Counted from the stretch's first letter, positions 37,310 to 46,617 are shown. The stretch: DNA of 49,900 nucleotides from Polaromonas sp. (GCA_021737975.1 JAIPCZ010000017.1:1-49900), one strand, 5' to 3'. The notes: generated from the sequence alone by a model not told the origin. Numbers and translations: made by a program.

Positions 37310-38221
37310 TCAGAGCTGCACCACCTGCAATCCCGCGACCTTGGGCAGCGGGAATTCTTCTTCGTCAAAGACCTTGTCGCCCTCGACATCGGCCTGTCCG
37401 GTGATTTTGATGTTTTTGAAGTCGTACCGGTTGACATCCATCAAATGCGAGGGCACCACGTTTTGCAGCGCGGTGAACATGGTCTCGGTGCGGCCCGGGT
37501 ATTGCTTTTCCCAGTCGCGCAGCATCTGGCCAATGAGCTGGCGCTGAAGGTTTTCCTGGCTGCCGCACAGGCTGCAGGGAATGATGGGGAATTCGCGGTG
37601 CGCGGCCCAGCGTGTCAGGTCTTTTTCGGCCACGTTGGCCAGCGGCCGGATCACGATGTGGCCGCCGTCGTCGCTCACCAGCTTGGGCGGCATGCCCTTG
37701 AGCTTGCCGCCAAAGAACATGTTGAGAAAAAAGGTCGCCAGCATGTCGTCGCGGTGGTGGCCGAGCGCAATCTTGGTGATCTTGAGCTCGTCGGCCACCC
37801 GGTACAGGATGCCGCGGCGCAGCCGGCTGCACAGGCTGCACATGGTTTTGCCCTCAGCCACCACTTTCTTGACGATGCTGTAGGTGTCCTGGGTCTCGAT
37901 GTGGAACTCGATGCCGAGTTTGGCCAGGTACTCGGGCAGGATGTGCGCGGGAAAGCCCGGCTGTTTCTGGTCGAGGTTGACGGCAACGATCTCGAAGTTG
38001 ATCGGGGCGCGCTTCTGCAATTTGAGCAGGATGTCGAGCAGACCGTAGCTGTCCTTGCCGCCGCTCACGCAGACCATGACACGGTCGCCCTCTTCGATCA
38101 TGTTGAAGTCGATGATGGCCTGTCCGACCTGGCGGCACAAACGCTTTTCGAGCTTGTGGATTTCACGCTCGATTTTTGGCTGATGCACCGTCTCCTGGCT
38201 GTCTGTCCAAATTGCATTCAT
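37310..38221 (-). CDS. ttcA: tRNA 2-thiocytidine(32) synthetase TtcA
   Basis: This 303-residue enzyme thiolates cytidine 32 in certain tRNAs, using ATP and an iron-sulfur cluster. The PP-loop is [18 protein letters not shown]. The cluster-binding cysteines are in [13 protein letters not shown], with a further [12 protein letters not shown] block. The ATG at 38221 ([11 protein letters not shown]) is chosen because the long upstream extension overlaps folB. It follows folB by four bases, suggesting one transcript from the FolM-like gene through the phosphatase. Confidence 0.95.
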   Translation of the reverse strand: MNAIWTDSQETVHQPKIEREIHKLEKRLCRQVGQAIIDFNMIEEGDRVMVCVSGGKDSYGLLDILLKLQKRAPINFEIVAVNLDQKQPGFPAHILPEYLAKLGIEFHIETQDTYSIVKKVVAEGKTMCSLCSRLRRGILYRVADELKITKIALGHHRDDMLATFFLNMFFGGKLKGMPPKLVSDDGGHIVIRPLANVAEKDLTRWAAHREFPIIPCSLCGSQENLQRQLIGQMLRDWEKQYPGRTETMFTALQNVVPSHLMDVNRYDFKNIKITGQADVEGDKVFDEEEFPLPKVAGLQVVQL

Positions 38222-38225
38222 GGGT

Positions 38226-38621
38226 TCAATCCTTGTTCCACTGGCCGGTTTCAACGCAAATGGCCACTTCGCAGTCGGCAAAAATCTCCAGCTTGGCGAT
38301 CTTGACACGCACGCCCTTGACGCCCGGCAACTGCAGGAGCCGGTTGGCGAGCTTGCCAATCAGGGTCTCCAGCAGGTTGACATGCTCGGCGGTGCACTCG
38401 TCAATGATGATCTTGCGCACCTTGCGGTAGTCCAGCACGTGCATGATGTCGTCGTCTGCCGGCAGCAGCGGCTGCGGGCCCAGGCTCAGCTCGGCATCGA
38501 CCTGGATCGGTTGCGGGGCGCTTTTTTCGGTTTCAAGAATGCCCAGATTGGCATCAAAGCGCAGGCCGGTCAGCGTCAGGGTTTGCTGACCCAGCGTGTG
38601 GCTGCTGGTGTAATAAGTCAT
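38226..38621 (-). CDS. folB: Dihydroneopterin aldolase
   Basis: This 131-residue FolB-type protein of the folate pathway converts dihydroneopterin to hydroxymethyl-dihydropterin. Recognisable stretches are [57 protein letters not shown] and the basic strand [18 protein letters not shown]. The family is small and moderately conserved; the adjacent FolM-like gene supports the assignment. The ATG at 38621 matches the usual length. Confidence 0.9.
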   Translation of the reverse strand: MTYYTSSHTLGQQTLTLTGLRFDANLGILETEKSAPQPIQVDAELSLGPQPLLPADDDIMHVLDYRKVRKIIIDECTAEHVNLLETLIGKLANRLLQLPGVKGVRVKIAKLEIFADCEVAICVETGQWNKD

Positions 38622-38658
38622 GGTGCGAGGAGTTGGTAAGTGGGAAGGCGACCGGCGT

Positions 38659-39399
38659 CTACAACGGCGCAACTTTTTGCTCGAACTTCACGAGGTGCTG
38701 GCCGCCATCGACCAGCAGCGTGGCGCCGGTGATGGACTGGTTTTCAAGCGCAAACGCCACCGTGGCGGCCACATCGGATGCCGTCGACATGCGCCCCAGG
38801 GGCAGCAGCCCGGACGCCACCCCGACCACGCGCACGCGCGGTGCCAGCGCCAGTGCCAGCATGGCGCCGGCCGATTCCAGCGCGGCCTTGGACAGGGTGT
38901 AGCTGGTGAAGTCAGGGTTGGGATTCCATAACTTTTGATCGAGCAGGTTCACCACCGCGCCCGAAGCGCCCTCCCGCGTGAGCAGGTGCGCGTGCAGCGA
39001 CTGGCTTAGCAAAATAGCCGCTCCGGTGTTGGCGCGCATGTGTTTTTCCATGGCGGCAAAGCTGAAGGTCGCGGGCGTGTCGAGTTCAAACGTGGAAGCG
39101 CTGTTGACAATGGCATCGACCTGGCCCATGGCTTCGATCACACCCGGCAGCAGGTTGCGCACCGCCGTCTCGTTGCCCAGATTGGCGCGGAACGAGGCGC
39201 TGCCGCCACACCACTTGCTGCAGTCGGCAACCGTTTTACGCGCCTCCTCAACCGAATCGCGGTAATGCACGGCGACCCGCCAGCCCGCGCGGGCCAGGGT
39301 CAGGGCGATCTCGCGGCCCAGCAGTTTCGCCGCGCCCGTGACCAAAACGGTGCGCTGCCCCAAGGCGGCGGCGGGCGGTGGCGTGACGGGGAGGGACAT
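38659..39399 (-). CDS. SDR-family pteridine reductase (FolM-like)
   Basis: This 246-residue short-chain dehydrogenase has a cofactor loop in VLVTGAAKLLGREIALTLA (a variant of TGxxxGxG), VAVHYRDS after strand 2, NSASTFELDTP and the catalytic YTLSK pair. The Asp-containing DQKLWNPNPDFTSY segment before the Tyr resembles pteridine reductases (FolM/PTR1), which reduce dihydrofolate or dihydrobiopterin. Neighbouring folB supports a role in pterin/folate metabolism. The ATG at 39399 is 19 bases from the divergent MidA-like gene. Confidence 0.88.
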   Translation of the reverse strand: MSLPVTPPPAAALGQRTVLVTGAAKLLGREIALTLARAGWRVAVHYRDSVEEARKTVADCSKWCGGSASFRANLGNETAVRNLLPGVIEAMGQVDAIVNSASTFELDTPATFSFAAMEKHMRANTGAAILLSQSLHAHLLTREGASGAVVNLLDQKLWNPNPDFTSYTLSKAALESAGAMLALALAPRVRVVGVASGLLPLGRMSTASDVAATVAFALENQSITGATLLVDGGQHLVKFEQKVAPL

Positions 39400-39418
39400 T
39401 CGGGGACAATTCCAGGGT

Positions 39419-40561
39419 ATGACAACACCCCACAGTTTAACGAGCGAGCTCGCGCGCCACATCGCCCGGACGATTCTTGACGCCGGCGGCTGGATCGGAT
39501 TCGACGTCTTCATGGATCAGGCCCTGTACACCTCCGGCCTGGGTTACTACGCCCACGGGAGCACAAAATTCGGTGTTTTGCCCTACGCCGTGCAGGACGG
39601 CGTGCGGGCAGTGGGCAGCGACTTTGTCACTTCGCCCGAGATCACGCCGCTGTTTGGCTGGACCCTGGCGCGGCAGGTGGCGCAGGCGTTGCAGGTCACC
39701 GGCACGCGGGACATCTGGGAATTTGGAGCCGGTTCCGGCGCGCTGGCGCTGCAGATCCTGCAAGCCCTGCAGGCGCAGGGCGAGCCCTTGCCGCGCTACA
39801 CCATTGTGGACATTTCAAGCAGCCTGCGCGCGCGCCAGCAAGCCACGCTGGCGGCTTTTTCGGAACAGGTGCGCTGGGTCGATGCCCTGCCCGACGAGCT
39901 GCAAGGCGTGGTGCTGGGCAACGAGGTCCTCGACGCCATGCCGGTCAAGCTGCTGGCCCGGGTCAAGGGTGCGTGGCACGAGCGCGGCGTGGTGCTGGGC
40001 GCGGCGGACACCGGGGGCGCACCCGCCTTTGCCTGGGCCGACCGGCCCACGGCGCTGCGCCCGCCGCTCGCGGTCGATGGGCCGCAGGACTACCTGACCG
40101 AAATCCACCCCCAGGGAGAATCCTTTGTGCGCACACTTGGCCACAAGCTCTCGCGCGGCGCGGTGTTCCTGATCGACTATGGTTTTCCTGAGGCCGAGTA
40201 CTACCACCCCCAGCGCCACATGGGCACGGTGATGTGCCATCAGGCGCACCAGGTGGACGACGACCCGCTGGCCCGCGTTGGCCAGAAAGACATCACGGCC
40301 CACGTCAACTTTACCGGTGTGGCACTGGCCGGCATCGAGGCTGGCCTGGGTGTGCTGGGCTACTGCAACCAGGGCCGGTTCCTGATGAACTGCGGCCTGC
40401 TCAAGCACATGGAAGCCGCCGACCTGCCGACGAGGGTGATGGCGCAAAAACTGATCATGGAGCACGAAATGGGCGAGCTCTTCAAGGTGATCGGTTTTTA
40501 CAAGGGCGAGCCCTGGCAGGCGCTGGGGTTCGAGACCGGCGACAAAACGCACACCCTGTAA
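39419..40561 (+). CDS. MidA/NDUFAF7-like SAM-dependent methyltransferase
   Basis: This 380-residue protein belongs to the DUF185 family. Diagnostic parts are GSDFVTSPEITPLFGWTLARQV and the SAM-binding loop DIWEFGAGSGALALQILQ, then VVLGNEVLDAMPVKLL and GAVFLIDYGFPEAEYYHPQR. Eukaryotic relatives methylate an arginine of a complex I subunit; the bacterial substrate is not established. The ATG at 39419 matches the family start. It is divergent from the FolM-like gene with an unusually short 19-base gap. Confidence 0.9.
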   Translation: MTTPHSLTSELARHIARTILDAGGWIGFDVFMDQALYTSGLGYYAHGSTKFGVLPYAVQDGVRAVGSDFVTSPEITPLFGWTLARQVAQALQVTGTRDIWEFGAGSGALALQILQALQAQGEPLPRYTIVDISSSLRARQQATLAAFSEQVRWVDALPDELQGVVLGNEVLDAMPVKLLARVKGAWHERGVVLGAADTGGAPAFAWADRPTALRPPLAVDGPQDYLTEIHPQGESFVRTLGHKLSRGAVFLIDYGFPEAEYYHPQRHMGTVMCHQAHQVDDDPLARVGQKDITAHVNFTGVALAGIEAGLGVLGYCNQGRFLMNCGLLKHMEAADLPTRVMAQKLIMEHEMGELFKVIGFYKGEPWQALGFETGDKTHTL

Positions 40562-40576
40562 ACAAGGCATAAGCAC

Positions 40577-40771
40577 ATGTTCCGTTGGCTCATCGTTGTT
40601 TTTCTTGCCCTGGTGCTGATCAACGGCTTCACACCCTGGTTGCAGAAGCTGGGCTTTGGCAAATTACCCGGTGATTTCCGCTTCAAGGTGTTTGGCAAGG
40701 AATTCTTTATTCCGCTCACGACAACGCTCATCCTGAGCATGGTGGCCGCGGCCATTGCCAAATTCCTTTGA
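40577..40771 (+). CDS. DUF2905 small membrane protein
   Basis: This 64-residue protein has two hydrophobic helices (about 3-20 and 45-62) joined by a polar loop with GKLPGDFRFKVFGKEFFIPL. That loop is the signature of the DUF2905 family, whose function is unknown. It starts 15 bases after the MidA-like gene stops, so co-transcription is likely. Confidence 0.9.
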   Translation: MFRWLIVVFLALVLINGFTPWLQKLGFGKLPGDFRFKVFGKEFFIPLTTTLILSMVAAAIAKFL

Positions 40772-40829
40772 ATCTGGCGCTTGAATTCATGCGAGGTGCA
40801 ACCATCTGGACAGCAGAGAGGATTTTTCC

Positions 40830-41270
40830 ATGACCGATTCACTGCACATTGTTTGCCCGCATTGCCACACCACCAACCGCGTCAGCCGCGCCCAATTGGG
40901 CAGCGCGCCAGACTGCGGCAGTTGCCACAAGCCGCTGTTTACCGGCCATTCGGTGATGCTCGACGAGGCCGGTTTTGCGCGCCACATCCAGCGCAGCCAG
41001 ATCCCGGTGCTGGTCGACTTCTGGGCGCCCTGGTGCGGCCCTTGTCGCCAGATGGCACCCGCTTTTGAGCAGGCAGCGGCCCAGCTGGAACCTTCGGTGC
41101 GACTGGCCAAGGTGGACACTGAGGCCGAGCAAACCCTGGGGGCCCGTTTCAACATTCGCAGTATTCCCACGCTGGCCTTGTTTGTCGGCGGCCGCGAGGT
41201 GGCGCGCCAGGCCGGGGCCATGGGCGCGGCGGATATCGTGCGCTGGACGCAGCAGCATTTGCCACGCTGA
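40830..41270 (+). CDS. trxC: Thioredoxin 2
   Basis: This 146-residue thioredoxin has the N-terminal zinc-finger typical of TrxC: Cys9-x2-Cys12 and Cys29-x2-Cys32. The thioredoxin fold follows, with redox-active Cys69 and Cys72 in FWAPWCGPCRQM and the cis-Pro in IRSIPTLALF. It reduces disulfides in the cytoplasm and is often linked to oxidative stress. A hairpin followed by four to five T residues lies 43 bases beyond its stop. Confidence 0.95.
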   Translation: MTDSLHIVCPHCHTTNRVSRAQLGSAPDCGSCHKPLFTGHSVMLDEAGFARHIQRSQIPVLVDFWAPWCGPCRQMAPAFEQAAAQLEPSVRLAKVDTEAEQTLGARFNIRSIPTLALFVGGREVARQAGAMGAADIVRWTQQHLPR

Positions 41271-41304
41271 CGTCATCCGGGGCAATCGCCCTGATGGCTT
41301 GAGC

Positions 41305-41341
41305 GGTCCCCCGACGGCCTGACTGGCCGTTTTTCGGGACC
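41305..41341 (+). terminator. Rho-independent terminator after trxC
   Basis: ACGGCC (41314-41319) pairs with GGCCGT (41325-41330) around TGACT and is followed by TTTT. Outer pairing of GGTCCC with GGGACC (41305-41341) extends the stem around the T-run. It separates trxC from the sugar locus. Confidence 0.7.
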
Positions 41342-41455
41342 AGCAACGGCGTTTCCCCATGGATTGAGACATTGCCTGGCCATTAGCCCACCGGGGTACA
41401 CCCGCTCACCGGGTGATTTCGCAAGCGCACTGCCGAGGGTCCGCACCGACTCCGA

Positions 41456-41493
41456 TTGAAAATTAATTCAGATATACGGGTAAATACTGAGTT
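41456..41493. repeat. Shared motif pair upstream of the LacI gene
   Basis: TTGAAAATTAATT (41456-41468) and GGGTAAATACTGAGTT (41478-41493) recur almost unchanged, in swapped order, upstream of the second binding-protein gene at 49511-49547. Their recurrence in the two regulatory gaps of the sugar locus suggests common protein-binding sites. Confidence 0.7.
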
Positions 41494-41542
41494 ACAAAAC
41501 CGCTTTTGGTCACATAATCCGAAAAACAAAACCGCTTTTGGT
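41494..41542. promoter_or_regulatory. Two identical operator-like sites before the LacI gene
   Basis: The 17-mer ACAAAACCGCTTTTGGT occurs at 41494-41510 and again at 41526-41542, 32 bases apart (about three helical turns). Its core CAAAA-CCGC-TTTTG is palindromic with a central CG, as LacI-family operators usually are. The second copy lies inside an 11-bp perfect inverted repeat (AATCCGAAAAA 41516-41526 / TTTTTCGGATT 41546-41556) next to the start codon. Autoregulation by the LacI protein is the simplest reading. Confidence 0.65.
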
Positions 41543-41561
41543 AAATTTTTCGGATTTAAAA

Positions 41562-42611
41562 ATGTCTATCGCGCTCCTCGCACAGTCTCTGGGTTTATCG
41601 ATATCCACCGTGTCGCGCGCACTCAATGGGTACACGGATGTCAGCGCCAAGACCCGGGCACGGGTTGAAACAGCGGCAAAGGCCATGGGCTATCAGCCGC
41701 ATCCAATGGCGCATCGCCTGGCCACTGGTCGCACCGGAGTCATTGCGCTGGTGTCTTCGGTGCGCAGCGGAAATTACCTGGATGCCACCTTTTCGGCGCT
41801 GCTCTCCGGCGCAGCGGATGGCTTGCGTGCGCATGGCTACTTTGCAATTTCAGTGGTGTTGCCGGTGGGCGAAGACGAGCTGACCGAGTTGTCCCGCTTT
41901 CTCGATGGCCGCCTGGTCGACGGGGTCCTGCTGGCGCGCACCCGCACCCAGGACCCGCGGGTGAGCTTGCTGCAACAGAGGGGCATTCCCTTTGTCACCC
42001 ATGGCCGCACGGTGGCCAACGAGGCCCATTCCTGGGTCGACGCCGACAACGAGCACGCCATTTTCATGGCAACCCAGCGTTTGATTGACCTGGGGCACCG
42101 CAGCATCGCTTTCATCAATGGTCAGCCGAACCTGACTTTTGCGACTTTGCGCGAGCAGGGTTTTCGCCGTGCATGCGCGCAAGCCGGTTTGGAGGCGGCC
42201 CGATGCCCGGTTCGTCATGGTGAGGTCACTGCTGTCAGCGGGGAGCTCATTGCAAGCGAATTGCTGGCCGCAAGGGAAATCGAGGCAAAAGCCGGGGCGC
42301 ATTCAGCCAACAAATTGTCAGCCATTGTGTGTGCCACGGATGCGGTTGCGCTGGGGGCCATGCGGGCCATTCGCGCCGCCGGTCTGGTGGTGGGCCGAGA
42401 CATTTCGGTCATTGGCTACGGCAATACCGAAGCCGGCCTTTACGCCGAGCCACCTCTCACCACCCTTGATTACGCCACGGTGGACAACGGCCGACACCTC
42501 GCCGAGCTGCTCATGCGTCAACTCGGTGGCGAGCCTGCCCCCAGCCTGACCCGGCTGGAGCCGGTGCATCTGATACCCCGTCAATCCGACGGACCTTGCC
42601 TCCATGCCTAA
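41562..42611 (+). CDS. LacI-family transcriptional regulator
   Basis: This 349-residue repressor has an N-terminal helix-turn-helix (ALLAQSLGLSISTVSRALNG) and hinge helix region (GYQPHPMAHRLATG). A periplasmic-binding-like effector domain follows, including LVDGVLLARTRTQDPRV, WVDADNEHAIFMATQRLIDLGHR, DAVALGAMRAIRAAGL and DISVIGYGNTEAG. It heads the sugar uptake and hydrolysis genes and probably controls them. The ATG at 41562 has no recognisable ribosome-binding site; the bases before it are part of an inverted repeat. The effector is unknown; a sugar or sugar phosphate from the locus is likely. Confidence 0.93.
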   Translation: MSIALLAQSLGLSISTVSRALNGYTDVSAKTRARVETAAKAMGYQPHPMAHRLATGRTGVIALVSSVRSGNYLDATFSALLSGAADGLRAHGYFAISVVLPVGEDELTELSRFLDGRLVDGVLLARTRTQDPRVSLLQQRGIPFVTHGRTVANEAHSWVDADNEHAIFMATQRLIDLGHRSIAFINGQPNLTFATLREQGFRRACAQAGLEAARCPVRHGEVTAVSGELIASELLAAREIEAKAGAHSANKLSAIVCATDAVALGAMRAIRAAGLVVGRDISVIGYGNTEAGLYAEPPLTTLDYATVDNGRHLAELLMRQLGGEPAPSLTRLEPVHLIPRQSDGPCLHA

Positions 42612-42632
42612 CTTTTTAAAAGGAGACCTTTC

Positions 42633-43904
42633 ATGAAAATCAAACCACTGAATGCCCTGACTGTCCTGCTGATGGCCGGTGCCAGCTACGCCCAGACCAA
42701 TGTGGTCTCCACCCAGATGCGCCCGGTTGAAGAAGCCGAAAAAGTGCGCACCATCATCCTCAAGGGCGCCCCCGACGCGGTCAATTTCATCCCTGAAGAC
42801 GGCAACACCTATTTCACCCGCATGAAGGCCGAACTGGGGGCGGCGCAAGGCAAGGTGCACGCCACCATTGCGCTCGATGGCGAGCTCGCGCCGGTCAACC
42901 AGATTGGTGGCCTGAGCGACCTGGACGATCTGGCGAAAAGGCTCTCGACGACCCGCGAGTTTTCATCCTCAGCCATGAGCCTGGGCAAAATGGGCGGCGC
43001 CAACCAGCGCTTCATTCCCTTGATGACCAACACCTTCCAGATGGTGGCCAACAAGAAAGCGCTGCCGTATCTGCCCGCCGGCGCCAATATCAACGCACTC
43101 ACCTATGTGCAGTTGCGCGACTGGGCCAAGGCAATGAAAGACGCCACTGGCGAAAGCAAGCTGGGCTTTCCGGCGGGCCCCAAAGGCTTGATGCACCGCT
43201 ATTTCCAAGCTTCCTTTTACCCCAGCCACACCGGCGGCATCGTGCGCACCTTCAAGAATGCCGATGCCGAAAAGGCCTGGACCGACTTCCGCGACCTGTG
43301 GGCCTATGTGAACCCGCGCTCGACCAGCTATGGCTTTATGGAAGAACCTTTGAAGACGGGGGAAGTTTGGGTCGCGTTTGACCACACCGCCCGAGTGCTG
43401 CCGGCCTTGAACGACAAGCCGGCCGACTTTGTGGTGTTTCCGGCACCCAGCGGCATCAAGGGGCGCGGTTACATGCCGGTGATGGTGGGTGTGGCGATTC
43501 CTAAAAACGCAGCAGACAAGGCAGCCGCCGAGCGAGTGATCGACCATCTGACCAAGCCGGCAACTCAAGCCATGATCCTGAAGGAAATCGGTTTCTTCCC
43601 GGCCGTCAAGTCAGACTTGAGCCATTTGTCGCCTGGCGTGCAGATGGCAAGCCAGGGCATGACGGCGGTGTTTTCTGCCAAGGATGCGCTTGCGAGCCTC
43701 TTGCCGGTGCAGTTGGGCGCCAAGAACCGCGAATTCAACAAGATTTTTATCGACACCTTCACTCGCATCGTGCTGCGTAAGGAAGACGTTAAGACCGTGC
43801 TGGGCGAGCAAGGCAAACTGATGGATGCCGTGGTCAAGGAAGCTGGCGCACCCTGCTGGGCACCCGATGCCAGCAGCGGCACGGCCGTGTGCTCGGTTCA
43901 ATAG
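42633..43904 (+). CDS. Carbohydrate ABC transporter substrate-binding protein
   Basis: This 423-residue periplasmic protein of the family-1 extracellular solute-binding group has a signal peptide likely cleaved after SYA (residue 20). The mature part shows LMTNTFQMVANKKALPYLP, YVQLRDWAKAMKDATG and GRGYMPVMVGVAIPKNAADK, typical of MalE/UgpB-like proteins. It captures the sugar for the permease pair that follows. A strong AAAGGAG site lies eight bases before the ATG. Ligand is unknown; the downstream hydrolase suggests a mannosyl or glucosyl conjugate. Confidence 0.9.
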   Translation: MKIKPLNALTVLLMAGASYAQTNVVSTQMRPVEEAEKVRTIILKGAPDAVNFIPEDGNTYFTRMKAELGAAQGKVHATIALDGELAPVNQIGGLSDLDDLAKRLSTTREFSSSAMSLGKMGGANQRFIPLMTNTFQMVANKKALPYLPAGANINALTYVQLRDWAKAMKDATGESKLGFPAGPKGLMHRYFQASFYPSHTGGIVRTFKNADAEKAWTDFRDLWAYVNPRSTSYGFMEEPLKTGEVWVAFDHTARVLPALNDKPADFVVFPAPSGIKGRGYMPVMVGVAIPKNAADKAAAERVIDHLTKPATQAMILKEIGFFPAVKSDLSHLSPGVQMASQGMTAVFSAKDALASLLPVQLGAKNREFNKIFIDTFTRIVLRKEDVKTVLGEQGKLMDAVVKEAGAPCWAPDASSGTAVCSVQ

Positions 43905-43936
43905 GCACCCACTGAAGATCCCGAGCAGACCCTGCC

Positions 43937-44788
43937 ATGAACGCGCAGCAACGCACCCCTTATCTGTTGATCGCCCCCAGTGTGGTCTTCTTGCTGGTGC
44001 TGTTTATTTGGCCCCTGGCAGAGACCGCGCTGATGGCCTTCAGAACACCAGACGGCAGTTGGACCGGCCAGTACATCAGCAAGATGCTCGGGGATCTGAA
44101 CTTTGGCATCGCCCTGAAGAACACCCTGATTCTGGTGGCGGTCGTGGTGCCGCTGCAAATGGTGGTGGCGCTGGGCATGGCCATGATGCTGCAAAACATC
44201 GACCGGGGTCGCATGGCCTTTCTTTACGTCTGGACCATTCCCCTGGGGGTGAGTGACCTGGCCGCCGGACTCGCCTGGCTGGCGATTTTCAGTGACCGGG
44301 GTTACTTCAACTCGGTGCTCTCCAGCCTGGGCTTCATCAGCGGACCCACGTCGTGGCTGAGTTACCAGAACCCCATGGCCCTGTTTGTCTGCGTGGTGAT
44401 TGCCGAAATCTGGCGCGCCACCGCCATCGTGCTGGTGATCCTGGTGGCGGGTGTCCAACTAATACCCAAGGAGTACAACGAAGCCGCCGAGGTGTTTGGC
44501 GCCAGCGCTTGGCAGCGCTTTGTAAAAGTGACTTTGCCCCTGCTCAAGCCCAGCCTGCAAAGTGCCTTGATCTTGCGCACCGTGCTGGCATTTGAGGTGT
44601 TCGCAGTGGTCTATGCGCTGGCAGGGCGCGACTTCCCGGTGCTGGTGGGCGAGGCCTACAACTGGCAGGGTGCCTACCAGAATACCCATGTGGCTTCGAG
44701 TTATGCGCTGTTCATTCTGGTGGTGTCCATGGCCTCCACAGTGTTTTACCTCAAGGTTCTCAAGGTCAAGCGGGAGACCCTGTCATGA
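43937..44788 (+). CDS. Sugar ABC transporter permease (MalF/UgpA type)
   Basis: This 283-residue inner-membrane permease has six predicted helices. The cytoplasmic EAA loop that contacts the ATPase reads EYNEAAEVFGASAWQRFVKV, followed by TLPLLKPSLQSALI. It forms a heterodimer with the next gene product, whose start overlaps its stop by four bases. It belongs to the CUT1 group of carbohydrate importers. Confidence 0.94.
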   Translation: MNAQQRTPYLLIAPSVVFLLVLFIWPLAETALMAFRTPDGSWTGQYISKMLGDLNFGIALKNTLILVAVVVPLQMVVALGMAMMLQNIDRGRMAFLYVWTIPLGVSDLAAGLAWLAIFSDRGYFNSVLSSLGFISGPTSWLSYQNPMALFVCVVIAEIWRATAIVLVILVAGVQLIPKEYNEAAEVFGASAWQRFVKVTLPLLKPSLQSALILRTVLAFEVFAVVYALAGRDFPVLVGEAYNWQGAYQNTHVASSYALFILVVSMASTVFYLKVLKVKRETLS

Positions 44789-45588
44789 AACAACACCGTA
44801 AATTTTTGTACTCGATGGCCGTGCTGCTGGCGGTGTGCTGGCTCATTCCCATTTACCTGATCGGCATCAGTGCCTTGAGCCCGCGCGACGCCGCCACCGC
44901 CTGGCCAAAAGGTCTGCTGCCATCAAGCCTGTCGCTTGACACCCTGCAGTTTTTCATCAACTACACCGGGGTCTGGAAGGCGGTGGGCAACAGCGTGGTG
45001 GTTGCGCTGCTGACCATGCTGTTTGCCGTCGTGCTGGGCGCGCCTGCTGGTTATGCGCTGGCGCGCTTTGACTTCCATGGCCAAAACGTCTACCGCATCC
45101 TGATTGTGATGACGCGGGCCTTTCCGCTGGCGATTCTGGCGCTGCCCCTGGTCACACGCTTCATCAGCGTGGGCCTGTACGACACCCAGCTGGGTGTGGC
45201 GCTGGTGCACACCGCACTGGCGTTGCCCTTCTCGATTCTGGTGTCATCGTCCCTGTTCATGGGCATTCCGCGTGAGTTGGAAGAAGCCGCCTGGACGCTG
45301 GGCTGCACCAAGTTCGAGGCCTTCATGAAAATCGTGATGCCACTGGCGCTGCCCGGCATGGCGGCCACCATGATTTTCAGCTTTGTGATCTCCTGGAATG
45401 AAGTGTTTACGGCCAGTGTGCTGACCCTGAACAACCGCACGCTCACGGCCTTCCTGTTCGCCAGCCTGGAGGAAAGCCCGCTGCACTTTCGCTATGCGGG
45501 CGGCTTCTTCCTGATTCTGCCGTCGCTGATTTTCATCTTTGTGGTGCGCAAGTACCTGTTCAGCATGTGGGGCATCTCCAACCGTTAA
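44785..45588 (+). CDS. Sugar ABC transporter permease (MalG/UgpE type)
   Basis: This 267-residue second permease has six helices and the EAA loop ELEEAAWTLGCTKFEAFMK followed by IVMPLALPGMAATMI. The C-terminal SLIFIFVVRKYLFSMW is typical of MalG-type subunits. It overlaps the MalF-type gene by four bases (ATGA) and is followed after 12 bases by the ATPase gene. Confidence 0.94.
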   Translation: MKQHRKFLYSMAVLLAVCWLIPIYLIGISALSPRDAATAWPKGLLPSSLSLDTLQFFINYTGVWKAVGNSVVVALLTMLFAVVLGAPAGYALARFDFHGQNVYRILIVMTRAFPLAILALPLVTRFISVGLYDTQLGVALVHTALALPFSILVSSSLFMGIPRELEEAAWTLGCTKFEAFMKIVMPLALPGMAATMIFSFVISWNEVFTASVLTLNNRTLTAFLFASLEESPLHFRYAGGFFLILPSLIFIFVVRKYLFSMWGISNR

Positions 45589-45600
45589 GGACACAGCATC

Positions 45601-46617
45601 ATGTCAGCCATTTCAATCAGGGGAATCCGCAAGGATTTCAAGGGGCAGCAGGCCCTCAAGTCGATCGACCTGGAGGTCAACGATCAGGAGTTTTGCGTGC
45701 TGCTGGGCCCGTCGGGCTGCGGCAAGACCACGCTGATGCGCATCGTCGCCGGGCTGGAGACCGAGACCAGTGGCGAGGTGCTGATCGGCGGCAAGCGCAT
45801 GAACGGCCTGCCCCCGCGCGAGCGCAACATCGCCATGGTATTTCAGAACTACGCGGTGTTCCCACACATGACCATCGAGCAAAATATCGGCTTTGGTCTG
45901 CGCATGAAGAAGGCTCCCGAGGACAAGGTGCGCCGACAGGTGCAGCAAGCCGCCGAGATGATGCACATCGAGCACTTGCTGCAGCGGTACGCCGGCCAGC
46001 TCTCGGGGGGGCAGCGCCAGCGGGTGGCCGTGGCCCGCGCCCTGGCGGTACAGCCCGATGTGCTGCTGATGGACGAACCCCTGAGCAATCTGGATGCGCT
46101 GTTGCGCCTGGAAATGCGCAGCGAACTCAAGGGATTGCTGCGTGGCATCAAGACCACCACCATCTACGTCACACACGACCAGACCGAGGCCATGAGCCTG
46201 GCCGACCGCATTGCCGTCATGTATGGCGGCGAGATCGTGCAATACGCCCAGCCCGCCGAGGTCTACGAGCAGCCGGCAAGCCAGTTTGTCGGCGGTTTTA
46301 TTGGCAACCCGCCGATGAACTTTGTCACCGACGCGCAGGTGCAGTCTGCCCTGGGCTGCGTGCCGCCTGCACCGGGACTGACGCTGGGGATCCGTCCAGA
46401 GGCGCTGGACCTGGTGCCCTTTGGCGGGCTGGTGCTCGATGCCCGGGTGGTCGAAATGCTCGGCGCATCTCAGCAGATCAATGCCTCGGTGGCTGGGGCC
46501 CTGCTGCGTGTCAGCACGGCCGCGCAACCCACTGTGCACGCGGGCCAGGCCTTGCGCATCAGCGCGCGGCCTGGCAGCGCCCGGTGGTACGACGCGCAAA
46601 ATCGGCTGGTCGGCTGA
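45601..46617 (+). CDS. Sugar ABC transporter ATPase (UgpC/MalK type)
   Basis: This 338-residue ATPase energises the importer. Visible motifs are Walker A GPSGCGKTT, the Q-loop FQNYAVFPHMT, the signature LSGGQRQRVAVARAL, Walker B VLLMDEPLSNLD and the switch His in THDQTEAMSLADR. A C-terminal TOBE-like regulatory domain (about 240-338) is present but a little shorter than in MalK. It completes the four-gene transporter. Confidence 0.95.
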   Translation: MSAISIRGIRKDFKGQQALKSIDLEVNDQEFCVLLGPSGCGKTTLMRIVAGLETETSGEVLIGGKRMNGLPPRERNIAMVFQNYAVFPHMTIEQNIGFGLRMKKAPEDKVRRQVQQAAEMMHIEHLLQRYAGQLSGGQRQRVAVARALAVQPDVLLMDEPLSNLDALLRLEMRSELKGLLRGIKTTTIYVTHDQTEAMSLADRIAVMYGGEIVQYAQPAEVYEQPASQFVGGFIGNPPMNFVTDAQVQSALGCVPPAPGLTLGIRPEALDLVPFGGLVLDARVVEMLGASQQINASVAGALLRVSTAAQPTVHAGQALRISARPGSARWYDAQNRLVG

